A DNA stretch of 64,000 nucleotides from Sthenelais limicola (taxonomy: Eukaryota; Annelida; Polychaeta; Phyllodocida; Sigalionidae): assembly GCA_942159475.1 (NCBI GenBank), contig OW804094.1, forward strand, positions 129,690,755-129,754,754. Reading direction: 5' to 3'. Positions 11,264-22,029 of this stretch are shown here, in pieces; within the stretch, counting starts at the first letter, position 1; each line of letters starts with the position of its first letter. The notes below the pieces were generated by a model that did not search any database, was not told the DNA's origin, and worked only from the letters and a program-made list of their open reading frames with translations. Position numbers and translations under genes: made by a program.

Positions 11264-14200
11264 ATGGCTGGTAGGACGTATTTCCGAGTGATCCCAAAGG
11301 GTGACTTCAAGCATCTTGGAGCTGATATGGTGATGTCTGTACAAAGGGGATCCAAGAAGCCTGGTGCTAAAGTGGTGCTCTGGTCAGAGAATGAAGTAGG
11401 CATGGACGCACAATTATTTTATGAGGATCCAAGAACGACCACCATCAGGTCTAAGCTCAACGATTACTGCTTTGACATCAACAGGAGTAAGTAAACCTAA
11501 GCTGGTATATATATATATATATATATAATCATAAATAGAAATGTAAAAATATATAATTCATGTTAGAATGAGTCATGGATGCCGTACTGTGTCCATTCTT
11601 TTATTATATTGGTCACATCACAACGAATGATGATACTAATATAGAGGACAACTCAAAATGCGTGTGGAGATTGAAAGTTGCCAGCAATTGAAAAGCAATT
11701 TTGGCCAATTTGTACCACTTTCTTCTCCATATCTGTGACATTTAACATTGCTTATTATATATGATATTATGCTCAATCCTGTGGTCAATAAATTGCCCAG
11801 GGAACTGGTGTGTTTCGCGCGGTGAGAATTCGGTTTGCACCATGCATGAAGTTTCGCCCAATACACCCCATTAAACTATCTAGGCATCATGCGTTTGGAA
11901 GTAATCCATCAACAGTATTTCTTGGAACCAGATATTGGATCAAATAGGCACCATCATAAATTATACTTGGCAACTTTCCATAACGGCATGCTGTATATCA
12001 ATCTTAGGAACAACCCAAGGATTTGTATCTGACTATTCATATATCAATAGGCAGGGATGAGCAAGCCTTCCACAATTAATCGTTTAGGCGAATGGAGATG
12101 GTGCCAAAGTACTGTGTGGGACATTTTCTCAATCCATGAATGCCTATATACTAACGCTCAGAATATATTATGCGCGCATTGCATTGTAAAATACACTACT
12201 CCAGGGTGTGCATAATTCCCTACAGTTCGGGTGTGGCATCATTATAGCTATCATTATAACCGGGCCCACAAATATAATTCACATTTATTAGGAATTTCGA
12301 AATGCTTTCTTCTGATATCCACTTAGTCGTGTCGCACATGGAAATACATTTGAATTACATGGATTTTTGTTTTGCTACATATAAAAAAATATCAATAGCA
12401 TGTATATACATGCTTCCTACAATCTATTACCCACGTAAAATTAATTGTGGTGCATATTGTAAATGTTGTTTGAATTGTTTGAATTACTCCAGATGGCTTC
12501 ATCTGTATGAACCCATTCCGTAATGATGCCTCCAGTCAACAATGGCGCATCAAAGGTGACATCATGCAAAATGGTGATGACGAGACTCGAGTAGTGGACG
12601 TTTCTGGATACCGTGGACTCATTCCTGGCACCCCATTGGAGGCGTACACTGACCACGTGCACGCTGGACCCACTCAAAGATTCCTCTTCCAGACACAGTA
12701 AGTCTCGGGGATCCTCGCACTGACGAGAACGTGCGAGGACTTGACGTCACATACAGCGTTTTTAGGGTACGTCCGTATGCAGTTCGCCGTTACATTTTGC
12801 ACCTCAATCTCCTTTTTGACTAGTGCACTGGTGTTTCTAAGAATTTTCACTCTTTTTGCACTTAGAAGCTACAACGCACAAGAACTTTGAATGTTTCTGT
12901 GGCATTTACAGCAGAATCTTTACCCTTTTTAAAACTAGATCGCAAGTTTTGATATTTTGTTGACCATTTTGGGAAATTTGGTATTATTAATTTTACTACC
13001 CCCAAATCCTATTTTGTCGGCCAACATGAATCATTTTTTAAAGTATATCATCAAGTAGATACGAATACGAATGGATGCATAAACCTTTAAAAAAATGCTT
13101 TCACATTAGCTAACAAAACTCGTACTCCGGATTCCTCTGGATGCTACGGTTAGCCTAAATGTTCAGCCAGGGGAAATTTCCCAAGGCTAAATTATCAAGC
13201 TCTCTGCAAGTGTGCCGCAACATAATGCAGAATACGCTGACCAACTCGAAACAGTATGTTATCAGCCCAAAAACAGGTAGGATAAAAACCAATACTAATA
13301 AGTATTTTGGCTGATATTATATGAATTTTCGCCTTCAACAAAATATCGTCGTGCTCAACTTAAAGAGGTATTCCCAGTAACTAATCAAAAGTCATTAGGC
13401 ATATACAAATTTAAATGTACACAGGATTGGTAATTAAATAAGAACCCACCTAGAAATCTTACATTTATTTAGGGGAGCCATGCAGCAAGCAGTCTTGAAA
13501 ATTGTTAAATGGCACCCCTTGTATTAACCGGCCTAAATCAAATTAAAACTGCATAGATCGATATTTAATCTTAAGTCAACATTACCTGGGAATGTCACTT
13601 TAAACCTTTTATTCGTGTCGCACTGCATATAACTTAGAGGTTGCTAGAGTCTTTGGCATCCAATGTTTTCTATCGTCTCTGCACAACACATTTTTACCCA
13701 CCCAGGTGGTGTCTAGTCTCACTATTATCTTGTAGCGTATATAGTTTGCTTTCACATATGCAATTATTCGCCGAAAAGTTGATGCCCTGATGCCACTACC
13801 GGGTAAATGCTTTGGTCTTCATAGAATCTCACACTATAAATAGATCGTAATTGAAAGTTTATTGGACGAGATACTGGGGGAATCTCGTTCAATAACTATG
13901 CAATTACTAGTACTGAGTTATATTCACTATTTTATATAATGCTCTTAGTAAAGAAACATTGAATAAAAACCCCAGCTCAGAATTTTGAGTCGGAATATAA
14001 TATCTGAAAGTTAAAAGCAAACTAAATTCGTTCTTTGGTATGTGTTCAATAACACATTTTGATTGCACTCCCTTTATTTATTGGTGTATTGATTTATTTA
14101 TTGCACCCCAAATATAGCATGGGCATGTAATAAAATAAATTGATGCATATCTGTTCATGAACTTGTATAATAGAGTAAAAGCACACTCCTCTGACATACT

Positions 14201-14445
14201 CTAATGACAGAATGAAATTTTAAAATGACACAACACCTAGACGTCTATGTTATCAGGTTTTGACGATAAGTTTTTTTTTACAATCCTCGAAGTTATTACA
14301 TCATCATGTATATGAATTATGATTATATAAAAGTGGGCATTGGTAAATGTAGACGACCGGAAATTGTTTACGTCAACCTGCACATTCTTATGTAAACTGA
14401 ATGTATATTTGTTCTTATTGCAGTTTCTTTAAAATCAAGAGTTAG
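11264..14445 (+). CDS. Small beta-trefoil (R-type, ricin-B-like) lectin, copy 2
   Basis: Coding exons are 11264-11486, 12493-12697 and 14424-14445. Start ATG is at 11264, in an exon that begins after the acceptor at 11236-11237. Donors are gtaagt at both junctions; acceptors are ctccag and ttgcag. The product is about 149 residues ending FFKIKS with stop TAG at 14443. If the second donor is not used, the frame stops at TAA 12699-12701 and gives 143 residues. There is no signal peptide: the protein starts MAGRTYFRVIP, so it is probably cytosolic or exported unconventionally (inference). The three QxW positions read QLF, QQW and QRF, so two of the three tryptophans are replaced by phenylalanine. 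The intron that splits the first subdomain in copies 1 and 3 is missing here. The phase-1 intron after the first subdomain is conserved in all three copies. Confidence 0.8.
11506..11527. repeat. (TA)n microsatellite
   Basis: An uninterrupted TA dinucleotide run of about 22 bases lies just downstream of the donor of the first coding exon of lectin copy 2, inside the intron. Confidence 0.9.
12702..14423. other. Last intron of lectin copy 2 (or downstream region if unspliced)
   Basis: No open frame of note and no recognised repeat. An AATAAA at about 13972 could end the short isoform, but it is 1.27 kb past the stop codon. Confidence 0.4.
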
Positions 14446-15000
14446 AGCTTCGGAAGAAAATCCCTTATATGACGTATTTTCGATGGAGGTATTTCGATCA
14501 CCATTTTCCTCGAGAAGGCGTTTAGCGGCGCCTCCTGGTGTTCTGCCTCTACATATCACCCACTCACTACGCACAGTGTGTCGAGCTTTCAATCAGGGAC
14601 CTCCCCATATAGCCTTGATAATTATTTATGCAGCATCGAAGGACAAGTCGGAGAGAAAAAGGGATCCACAAAGAAAAGAAGCAGCCTTCTACACGTTTAC
14701 AATGTTGTTAAGTGTCCTTTTACTGGAACATCTTCAAAAACCTTACGGCCAGGAATCTTGGTGTACCTGCTTGTGAAAATGTTTGAACGCATACATTTTT
14801 TTTCATACTACAATCATCACCCATTGTTGAGAGGTTGGTTCTTGACGTATCGACCACTTTGGACGACGGCCACACGATTGGTATTGTTTTAGTTGCGTTT
14901 CGCTAAATGATATTAAGCGATCTGCTTGAACTGGAGTGTTCGTGATTCTAACCACTTACTAATTTGAATTAGCAATAAACTTTCATTTTGATAGTTGCCT
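14424..15000 (+). terminator. Last exon, 3' UTR and poly(A) signal of lectin copy 2
   Basis: A good acceptor (gttcttattgcag) ends at 14423. After seven codons in the lectin frame there is a TAG, then about 530 bases to a canonical AATAAA at 14974-14979. An open frame of 97 codons inside this stretch is taken as chance within UTR. Few poly(A) signals lie closer to the alternative stop at 12701; the nearest noticed is at about 13972. This supports use of the last exon. Confidence 0.45.
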
Positions 15001-16250
15001 AGTCATGTTGTTGCTTTCTTGCCTTTTAAAACGCTGTGATGTGTAACAGAACAAATCGTGTCGCAAAAATGGTATTTTTTAAATGTTTTTCCCCCACAAT
15101 ATCTCTTTGTAAGAATGGTTTGATTTTGGGGGTATTTAGTACTCTGCGTGGTATTTTTTAAAAATTCCGTTTTATTCAGGTATGAGCTTACATACATCAA
15201 TGGTAATAATCTTAACTTCATATAGCAGCTCATATCAGTGCAATTTTCAAGACTGTATATTGAATATGTCCATAAGGTCATCCAAACTACTTTACCCAGT
15301 GATTGTCCATCCATAAATATTGCAAACATTTTTTCAAACATACTAAGATATAAAAGTACTTAGATATGCTGAATGTTAGCATAGTTGGAATCAGCCTAAT
15401 TCCATCTTTTAAAATACGATGGAATCGTATATTTTTTTAACGATTTAAGACACATTTGTCGGTGACACATCACATTTTGAGACGTACGATTCGTACGCAA
15501 AACATTAGCATATAGATTGAAGAACGTACTCATGTATATCCAGGAGCTGGTGTGGGATTCTCAAGTCATGCGACGCACGCAAATTATATAAATCAATTTG
15601 AAATATCGATAATGGTCCTGTGAAAGAAGGCCTGACAACCTTTGGTCATACGACCCTTTTGTCAAATCAAAACCTTGTAAACAAAGGATTATTCTTTTTC
15701 ATTCCAATTAAGCGTAATTTATAAGAGATATCAATTAAAATCTTATTTTTCGGAAAATCCCGAATATAGTTTTAGAGGGGTTACAAAGAAAGTTGGGAGC
15801 GCAAAGTGGGACGCGTGTCTCCCTGCCTCCCCTCTTAGTCTAAATCCGCTATTGAAACCATCCAATGGAATACGAATTGCGAGTAAGTGGCATGGTGAGA
15901 ATGGCACTATTGACAAAGTTCATAAAGTATGCGTAGTTGCTTTCTATGTAATTTATCAACCCCAGTTTTATTAATAATATGAATTGCCCTGTAAAGGGCA
16001 AAAAGAGGATTCCCCAATACTGAATTAAAGGTCGATAGGTTATGTTATGGCAATTTTTTGTGACGCCATGACAAACTGAGGTCAAAGCGGATTTATGTTC
16101 AAAAGCCAATTTCAAATTAGTCCCAGATTTACAAAGATAATGAGAGCCATTTTCATAAGAAACTACTTTTGTCTCATAAAGGCGATGATATTTCGAGATT
16201 ATGGTTCCCCCTAGCGTCATATTCTAGAATCTAGTTGGCTCGATTATTAT
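15000..16250. other. Gene-free stretch
   Basis: AT-rich DNA with two minus-strand frames of 112 and 123 codons (15003-15341, 15849-16220) that show no domain, no coding-like composition and no splice or poly(A) context. Confidence 0.45.
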
Positions 16251-16251
16251 A

Positions 16252-16482
16252 GGGTTAGGGTGTCAGAAAATGTACAATTCGTCTTAACCACTCCTCTCAA
16301 ATATTACTCAATTAAGACAAAAGTGTGGTTCAAAATACAGTTCAACGTAACCAAACTAATTCTTTGAATCAACCCAATACCAAATAATATTCAGATGCCT
16401 AGAATTCATCCTTTTTAAACCTAATTTAGCAAAATTTAGTAAATGAGTAAAAATACCGATTGTAATTTTCTGACGCCATGTC
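16252..16482 (+). mobile_element. MITE-B family, complete copy
   Basis: The left end (GGGTTAGGGTGTCAGAAAAT, then GTACAATTCG) faces an inverted right end (complement GCGTCAGAAAATTACAATC). The interior has AAAGTGTGGTTCAAAATACA, then GTTCAACGTAACC, then CCCAATACCAAATAATATTC. The element is about 230 bases long and preceded by ATTATA, as is the copy at 27891. Confidence 0.75.
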
Positions 16483-16784
16483 CACATAAATACGCAGAAT
16501 TGCACTAAGTAGCTGCTGAATGAGACCTATCAAAAGTAACTCATCCCAAAATAGTGCAGAGAATTACTTGTAATATAAACAACGAAAGATTATTGGGAGT
16601 ATACAGTTGTTGTAGAATGGATATCGTTTACATCGCGTCATCAATGCCTGATACTTCCTCTGGAAGAGATGGCTAGCATAGAAGAGGGACACCCTTTTTC
16701 GGGAAAATTGTTATTATGTTATTATATTATCATATTATTGTAAACAATCCGCAAATAAATTACAATACATTACAATTCTTTTTA

Positions 16785-17003
16785 GCTAAACGAACATTAC
16801 AAAGCTGAGAGATCTGTGCACACATTTCATAATCGCCTGTAAATTGATACCAAAACAATCATCTAGTTCTTTAAAGTGACACTTCTCACTGTTCTGGCTT
16901 TTATTCACGAGTAACGGAATTTCTCGGTAAAATTTTCTTGGGCTAAACAAACATTACAAAGCTGAGAGATCTGTGCACACTACATAATCGCCTGTAAATT
17001 GAT
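16785..17003. repeat. Direct repeat of about 62 bp, 157-bp spacing
   Basis: The segment beginning GCTAAACGAACATTAC at 16785 recurs at 16943 with about 90 percent identity, through CTGAGAGATCTGTGCACAC and ATAATCGCCTGTAAATTGAT. Part of the spacer (about 16876-16926, with CACTTCTCACTGTTCTGGC) recurs in inverse orientation at 29229-29274. The block is therefore part of a dispersed family, not a purely local duplication. Confidence 0.75.
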
Positions 17004-18040
17004 TATCGTCTTATTAATTGGCGTGTTAGTGCTAATTAGTAGATCAAGATCGAATAAGTCTTAAAGTAACACAAGACATATCACAATCTGGAGTTATGTA
17101 ACCCCAGGTCAGGGCCGCATGTCACTGTATCGGGTGGTGATTGGTCAATAAATTGGAAATTTGTTTCTTTCCTGTCCACTTGGGGCATGGGGGCAGCACC
17201 TTATGGTCGCTAAACCCTTTCCTCTGGGATTTGAAATGAGTAGAGGCTTCCGACCCATTTATTACACATATTCAATAATCATTGAATGAAAACACAATGT
17301 TGGTACTCAATACTTCAGATACTGCTACACCTAGTATCATTATGATTACACAGACAAAGTTTCAAGAGATTTCATGAATACTCATTTTAATGAGGATAGC
17401 CACTTTAAAGGGATTTTGTAAAGATGGTTTCTGTTTTGAAGTGAAAACCTCACAACTCGTCGCCATGGATGTGGTTATTGCAATGTTAATTAAATGATAC
17501 TTGATACGTCTCCCTCATACTATTTACTTGATAGAAGTTAGTGTGTAGTACCGTGAAAGCAAACGATTCCCGTCGGTTATTATTACTTCTAAACAGATGA
17601 TTGGAGATGCCTATTATGGGGCGATTTGTTGCGATTAATATCTCTGGATAGGGGTTGCTCTATCCCAATCTGACCCTACATATATCAGACTAATGGACAA
17701 ATGGTAAATGACTCTTCAAACGGCCAAATTGTAATATATCTTCTTCCCTTAACTATTAGGCGCATATGTATTTCTTTTCTGCTATAATCAGGAACAATTG
17801 ACGCACCAAAATTACCCGACATTAAAATCCTTAAAACGATCATTTGAATCCAAACATAACTTGCGTCTTACGACATGTGTTCATTTTATTAAATAAATCA
17901 TTGGAAGAGGAAAATATATTTGCAGGATAATTTCCACAAAGCAATTCTGGCAGTATTGATATATATTATTTTTATATAAAAGAAACACATTTTTCAAACG
18001 ATAGATTACGCTTAAAATCCTTCAAAATGTTAGACGAAAT
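17004..18040. other. Gene-free stretch downstream of lectin copy 3
   Basis: Nothing coding was recognised. Minus-strand poly(A) motifs (TTTATT on the plus strand at 18048-18053 and about 17885) would suit the 3' end of lectin copy 3. Confidence 0.4.
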
Positions 18041-18193
18041 ATTTCCTTTTATTACCGATGAACTTGTAGAAAACATTCGTATGTATATGCGATGAAGATG
18101 AAAACAATGAGATTACAGAAACTGGCGAAAATATTAAATATTGAAGATCAATTTTGAGCTTTTTCTCAAGATTATGAAACCTGTATGTTTAGT

Positions 18194-19319
18194 TTAGTTT
18201 TCGATCTTAGCCTCTTCCGAGTACCAATGTTGGTTCTGTCCTCTGTGATATGTCCAGGATGCAACTCTGGCTCCCCTGTGCCTGTTGTAGAATGATATAT
18301 CAAGGACAATTGAGCCATTGATCTTATTCTGAATCTTCTTCCCATTAAATGACCATTTCTGCATTGGCACGTCCTCGTGGCAATAATTTGTGACTGCATA
18401 TCCATCTAAACGAGAGAGGATTTAATGAATGGCTTGATAAATGAATGAATTGGCTTGAGTAATGTAATGATTAATCAAAGTATTTTAAATTCAATTCGTT
18501 TCAGTTGTAACTTACATTCATGATTGCCATATGATATGGACCTTCATGTTCCATTTAAAAATATGTACAACAATCAATACAGGGGTCAGAGCTTTAGGCA
18601 ATGTACAATCGGTAGCTTTACACATTTAGTCAATTCTGTTAATTTATGTTTAAACATGGCGAAATGTACATTTTCTTACTCCCCGACCCACATGCCATAT
18701 GTATGGCCTCTTGTGATTAAACCTACCTGATCCAACATCTATACATAAACCGTTCATCTGACTTCTGATCATGCCATTCTCTTCCTGATACCAGAGCTGG
18801 TTTGATTTGGCCATGTCTTTCTTATTCCACATGATAATATGACCACCAGGGTACCTATAATTCGAATTGTGGTCGTGTGAGTGGCATAACCTCATATTGT
18901 TTTAGAATCGTTAATGTCTGGCATTATATTTTTAACTAAGATAAAATTATTAGAATCATTCACATAAGGAATAAAGTGCACCCCCCCCCCCCCCCATTGC
19001 ATTGCATGAAACGAATGTTTGGATTATAGATTAGATGTGAATATACTGCAGATAGTTTCATTATTAGCAACTTTAAAAAATGAGACGATTACCAACTCTA
19101 CCCCTATGTCCCTGTTTAAATGACTGACATGGTCTGGGAAGATTACCAAGGGAAAATGTATCATGACTGGCGGATTCGGATTGATGGTCTCTACTATATG
19201 CCCCAGAATATCAATAGTCACATGATACTGACCTGTCACGATTTAAAATATCCATAACGAGGCCATTTAGGTGACTCACTATAAACCCATACTTCCGGTC
19301 ATCACTTCCGGATTGGGCA
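18194..19319 (-). CDS. Small beta-trefoil (R-type, ricin-B-like) lectin, copy 3, 5' partial
   Basis: Three exons on the minus strand, in coding order: 19319-19233, 18854-18727 and 18405-18194, with stop TAA at 18196-18194. Acceptors are cttttag, attatag and gtttag; donors are gtcagt and gtaggt. Intron phases are 2 and 1. The joined frame gives 141 residues and, as in copy 1, starts within a codon, so a short upstream exon is missing. QxW motifs read QLWY, QKWSF and QHWYS, all three intact. The third subdomain (IVLDISFYN, then GARVASWTYH) is very close to that of copy 1 (DLVVDIAGYN, GARVSSWTYH). The gene is inverted relative to the other two. The first intron is shifted by six residues and two phases from that of copy 1. 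Possible poly(A) signals on this strand lie at 18053-18048 and further on. Confidence 0.75.
18981..18995. repeat. Poly(C) run of 15 bases
   Basis: An uninterrupted C homopolymer lies in the first found intron of lectin copy 3. Its length is prone to assembly or replication error. Confidence 0.9.
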
Positions 19320-20420
19320 CTAAAAGGAATAATGAAACATGACCGTCATTTCAATTATACACATGTTCAGATGCATATTGTATTACCGTGATCAAGCATT
19401 TTGTATTAAATCAAGCCTCATTTCTTTTGTTTATGTAGTTTATTATAGAGGTTATAACAACATAAGTTATCTGTGGATTAGTTAGTGTATATTCTGTTCA
19501 AAATGTAGTAATACAAAACGTATTGATAACGATTAATATGAAATTACTTTACTGTCTGTTGCAGTGTTTTTGTCTAAGTCGTCAAGGCATTGATGTCTAA
19601 AGAACATTCGTCAGTATGTATCATCGACACTATACATGCATGCAGTATATCAGTAGTGACTTATCAATTAATTAAATCTAAAAAGACTTATCTGGGATTA
19701 ATACATGCACTCTACTACTTAAATAGACCTACGCATTCAGTGGTCGGTGGTATCTGACATTGGAGGGCAATGATGTTAGATGGACGGACTGCCTGCAAGG
19801 TTAATGTCAAAGTAGGAACAAACACTTATTTTAAACAAAAGAGGATTTAAGAATGGCATCTTCCTGAAATGAAAAACTTAACTTGTAATGCACACGAAGG
19901 AACATGTTCAAATGAAGTCACAAACTTTACAAAGTTTTACAGGTTGAATCAAGTCAGAATTAAAAGTACTCTAGCCAATCGATGTACGTGTAAATAGAGT
20001 ATTTTATCAAGGACAATTAGTTGGGAATTTCTAAGTCGGTTTTATATCTTATAGTCCGAACAATATAACTTTATTCAAATCGATTGGATAAGTTCTTTTC
20101 ATTCATTACTCAATGATGCTTATTCTATAATTAAATTTATCTAGTGTCAAAGTATTACATGTATTAAATATCAATTTTACACCCTTATCATAGTCTATCA
20201 TTCCATGCACATTAGTAGACTTTAATTCCAATATTTGAACTAATATTCTTCTTTAAATCGATATGACTCTGAATCGTATATCTGTGCATGTAACACGTTT
20301 TATATCGAGCTCATCGCGGAGACCTTAATTAAAATTGTGTCATTAAGTTTCTGTGTCACTTAATTATTAGTTCTAGTCTATCTGGGACATAAACATTCTT
20401 TGTTAATAGCGTCATGCAAT
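19320..20420. other. Upstream region of lectin copy 3
   Basis: The missing first exon and promoter of copy 3 should lie here or further right on the minus strand. TATA-like motifs on that strand occur near 20298 and 20042, but neither is followed by a convincing donor. No repeat family was recognised. Confidence 0.35.
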
Positions 20421-20507
20421 TATTGATTGTTAGACCTACTTGGCACCGTCACACGTCACCATGGCCAAGAGAGTGGCCAGAATTATTTTGTAGTACAGCA
20501 TCACGCA

Positions 20508-20798
20508 ATGTTGGTTCTGAATCAAAAAGAAATTGAAACAATTTGTAAAGCGGCGAAAGTATCCGAAAAGGAAGCAATGTTGCATATTTCTGATATGTTG
20601 ACGTTTAATACTGAAAGTAGGTGTAAGCGTAATCCTACGTGTTTCGACCAAGTCAGGCGGACTTCTTCATGGGCGTTAGACGAAAATGAAACAAATGTTC
20701 AGGAATGGATAGCTTCATTTGCGGTTTCGACGGAGTGGCTGCAATGGTCAGATGCTGACGTTTCTAGTAATAATGTATTCTTTATTTGCAATGACTAG
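20508..20798 (+). CDS. Hypothetical 96-residue open frame
   Basis: An open frame from the first in-frame ATG at 20508 (the frame is open upstream from about 20427) to TAG at 20798. It starts MLVLNQKEIETICKAAK and ends NNVFFICND. The composition is more protein-like than most frames here: charged amphipathic N-terminal helix, four cysteines, four tryptophans (WAL, EWI, EWLQW). No family was recognised, and there is no intron or close TATA. A stem-loop follows at 20868-20919 and an AATAAA at about 20924. It may be an intronless gene, a remnant of a transposon protein, or chance. Confidence 0.25.
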   Translation: MLVLNQKEIETICKAAKVSEKEAMLHISDMLTFNTESRCKRNPTCFDQVRRTSSWALDENETNVQEWIASFAVSTEWLQWSDADVSSNNVFFICND

Positions 20799-20867
20799 TA
20801 GATACAAAGTCGGAGATACACATCAGATCGTAACCTGATCTTTCAGTACTTTTAGTGTTTATTAGTT

Positions 20868-20920
20868 ATATCAACGAGATTATATTAATGTTTATGTTAA
20901 TATAGTCTCGTTGGTTATAT
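20868..20920. repeat. Imperfect 21-bp inverted repeat (stem-loop)
   Basis: The left arm atatcaacgagattatatta and the right arm ttaatatagtctcgttggtt are complementary with one or two mismatches around a loop of about 8 bases. An AATAAA overlaps the right flank. It could be a transcript 3' end structure for the frame at 20508-20798 or the relic of a small inverted-repeat element. Confidence 0.6.
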
Positions 20921-21148
20921 TTAAAATAAAGATAGTAGGATATTAACACTAGTTTGGGTATACTATAGGGGTTTTGAAATGTCCTTGAGGGAGGCTATAG
21001 AGGACTCCGGAGGGGTGAGTTACAACATTCGTGAGAATCGTTTATACAATGATAATTTGTGATCCTATTTTCCGGGTGACTCCTGGTATTTAGTTTTCTT
21101 TTGTCTAGATTTGTATTCTATGTAGCTAATATAATGTGGTATGTTTAC

Positions 21149-21210
21149 TATATGACGAAAAACACACCAATATACGACGAAAAACACACCAATATACGAC
21201 GAAAAACACC
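21149..21210. repeat. 22-bp tandem repeat, 2.8 copies
   Basis: The unit TATACGACGAAAAACACACC plus AA is repeated at 21149 (with T for C at one site), 21171 and 21193 (last unit cut short). Confidence 0.9.
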
Positions 21211-21818
21211 CTAAACGAATGAGAGTGTTCAATATCTAAATAACCTGAATAAAAAATCTGTAAGTTTCTGCATTTTTTAAGAGGTAATCTTGATGTTTAG
21301 TAATGTGTGTTGATGGTCCCTGTTATCATATTTTGATTAATTAGAGATGACCCTTAAAGCTGGCTTTTGAAGGGTTTGTAATTTTGTTAGATGCATTTCT
21401 CGGCCTGAATCATATATGAAATCGCAGTACCGTAGTAGATTTGGGGGAATTATGGCTATATTATGAATATATTCTTTCGCTTTGAGTGATTTTCGCGTAA
21501 GTGATTTTCTTGCTCTGTACATTAACCTAATTTCCTATCTTGTTTTTTTTATTCTATTGCATATATATATGTGGTCTAAATGTTAGAGTTTCATCCAGGA
21601 GAAAATCAAGGTATTAGCGTTTCCAGAATCCCAAGAGTCGGTTTATAAAAGTAATGTGTGAGGGCTGAGAGAACGGGGGCTCTAATCCTTTTAAACTATG
21701 GTTGGCCGTCATTATATATATTAAAAGTATAAAGGAATACCTTCGGCAAAGATTCGAAGCGTTGAGGCCTGCCCCGTGCTTTCCTTGCACGATGCTAAAT
21801 GCATTATAGGGGCCTCCG

Positions 21819-22029
21819 CAGTCTAGCCTCAGAGCCTCTCAGATCAGATAAGATATGTACGCCGGGTCGGTACGTCAATGATAAGATGCCTATTGCGCTA
21901 ATGGCTTTCCCGACCCGGAGTATAGGCCAACCACCATCGTCCTGATGGGATTTTAGTGTGAGTTTTCGATTAGGAGCGAGAGACTTTCCCTCAGTTTGGA
22001 GGAATTCCGTCAGCTATGAACCTAGATTG
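21819..22029 (+). mobile_element. MITE-A family, full-length copy
   Basis: It begins CAGTCTAGCCTCAGAGCC and ends GAACCTAGATTG, inverted complements with a few mismatches. The interior holds the family landmarks in order: CCTCTCAGATCAGATAAG, GCTAATGGCTTTCCCGACCC, CTGATGGGATTTTAGTG, and GAGCGAGAGACTTTCCCTC followed by AGTTTGGAGG. About 211 bases, non-coding. Confidence 0.8.

Noticed and set aside
14483..14892. Frames of 97 and 104 codons on the plus strand
   Set aside because: They lie in the probable 3' UTR of lectin copy 2, between its stop and its AATAAA, and show no domain.
18655..18685. Sequence resembling a single MITE-B terminus (complement GTAAGAAAATGTACATTTCG)
   Set aside because: There is no matching second end or interior within 300 bases, so it is probably chance or too decayed to call.
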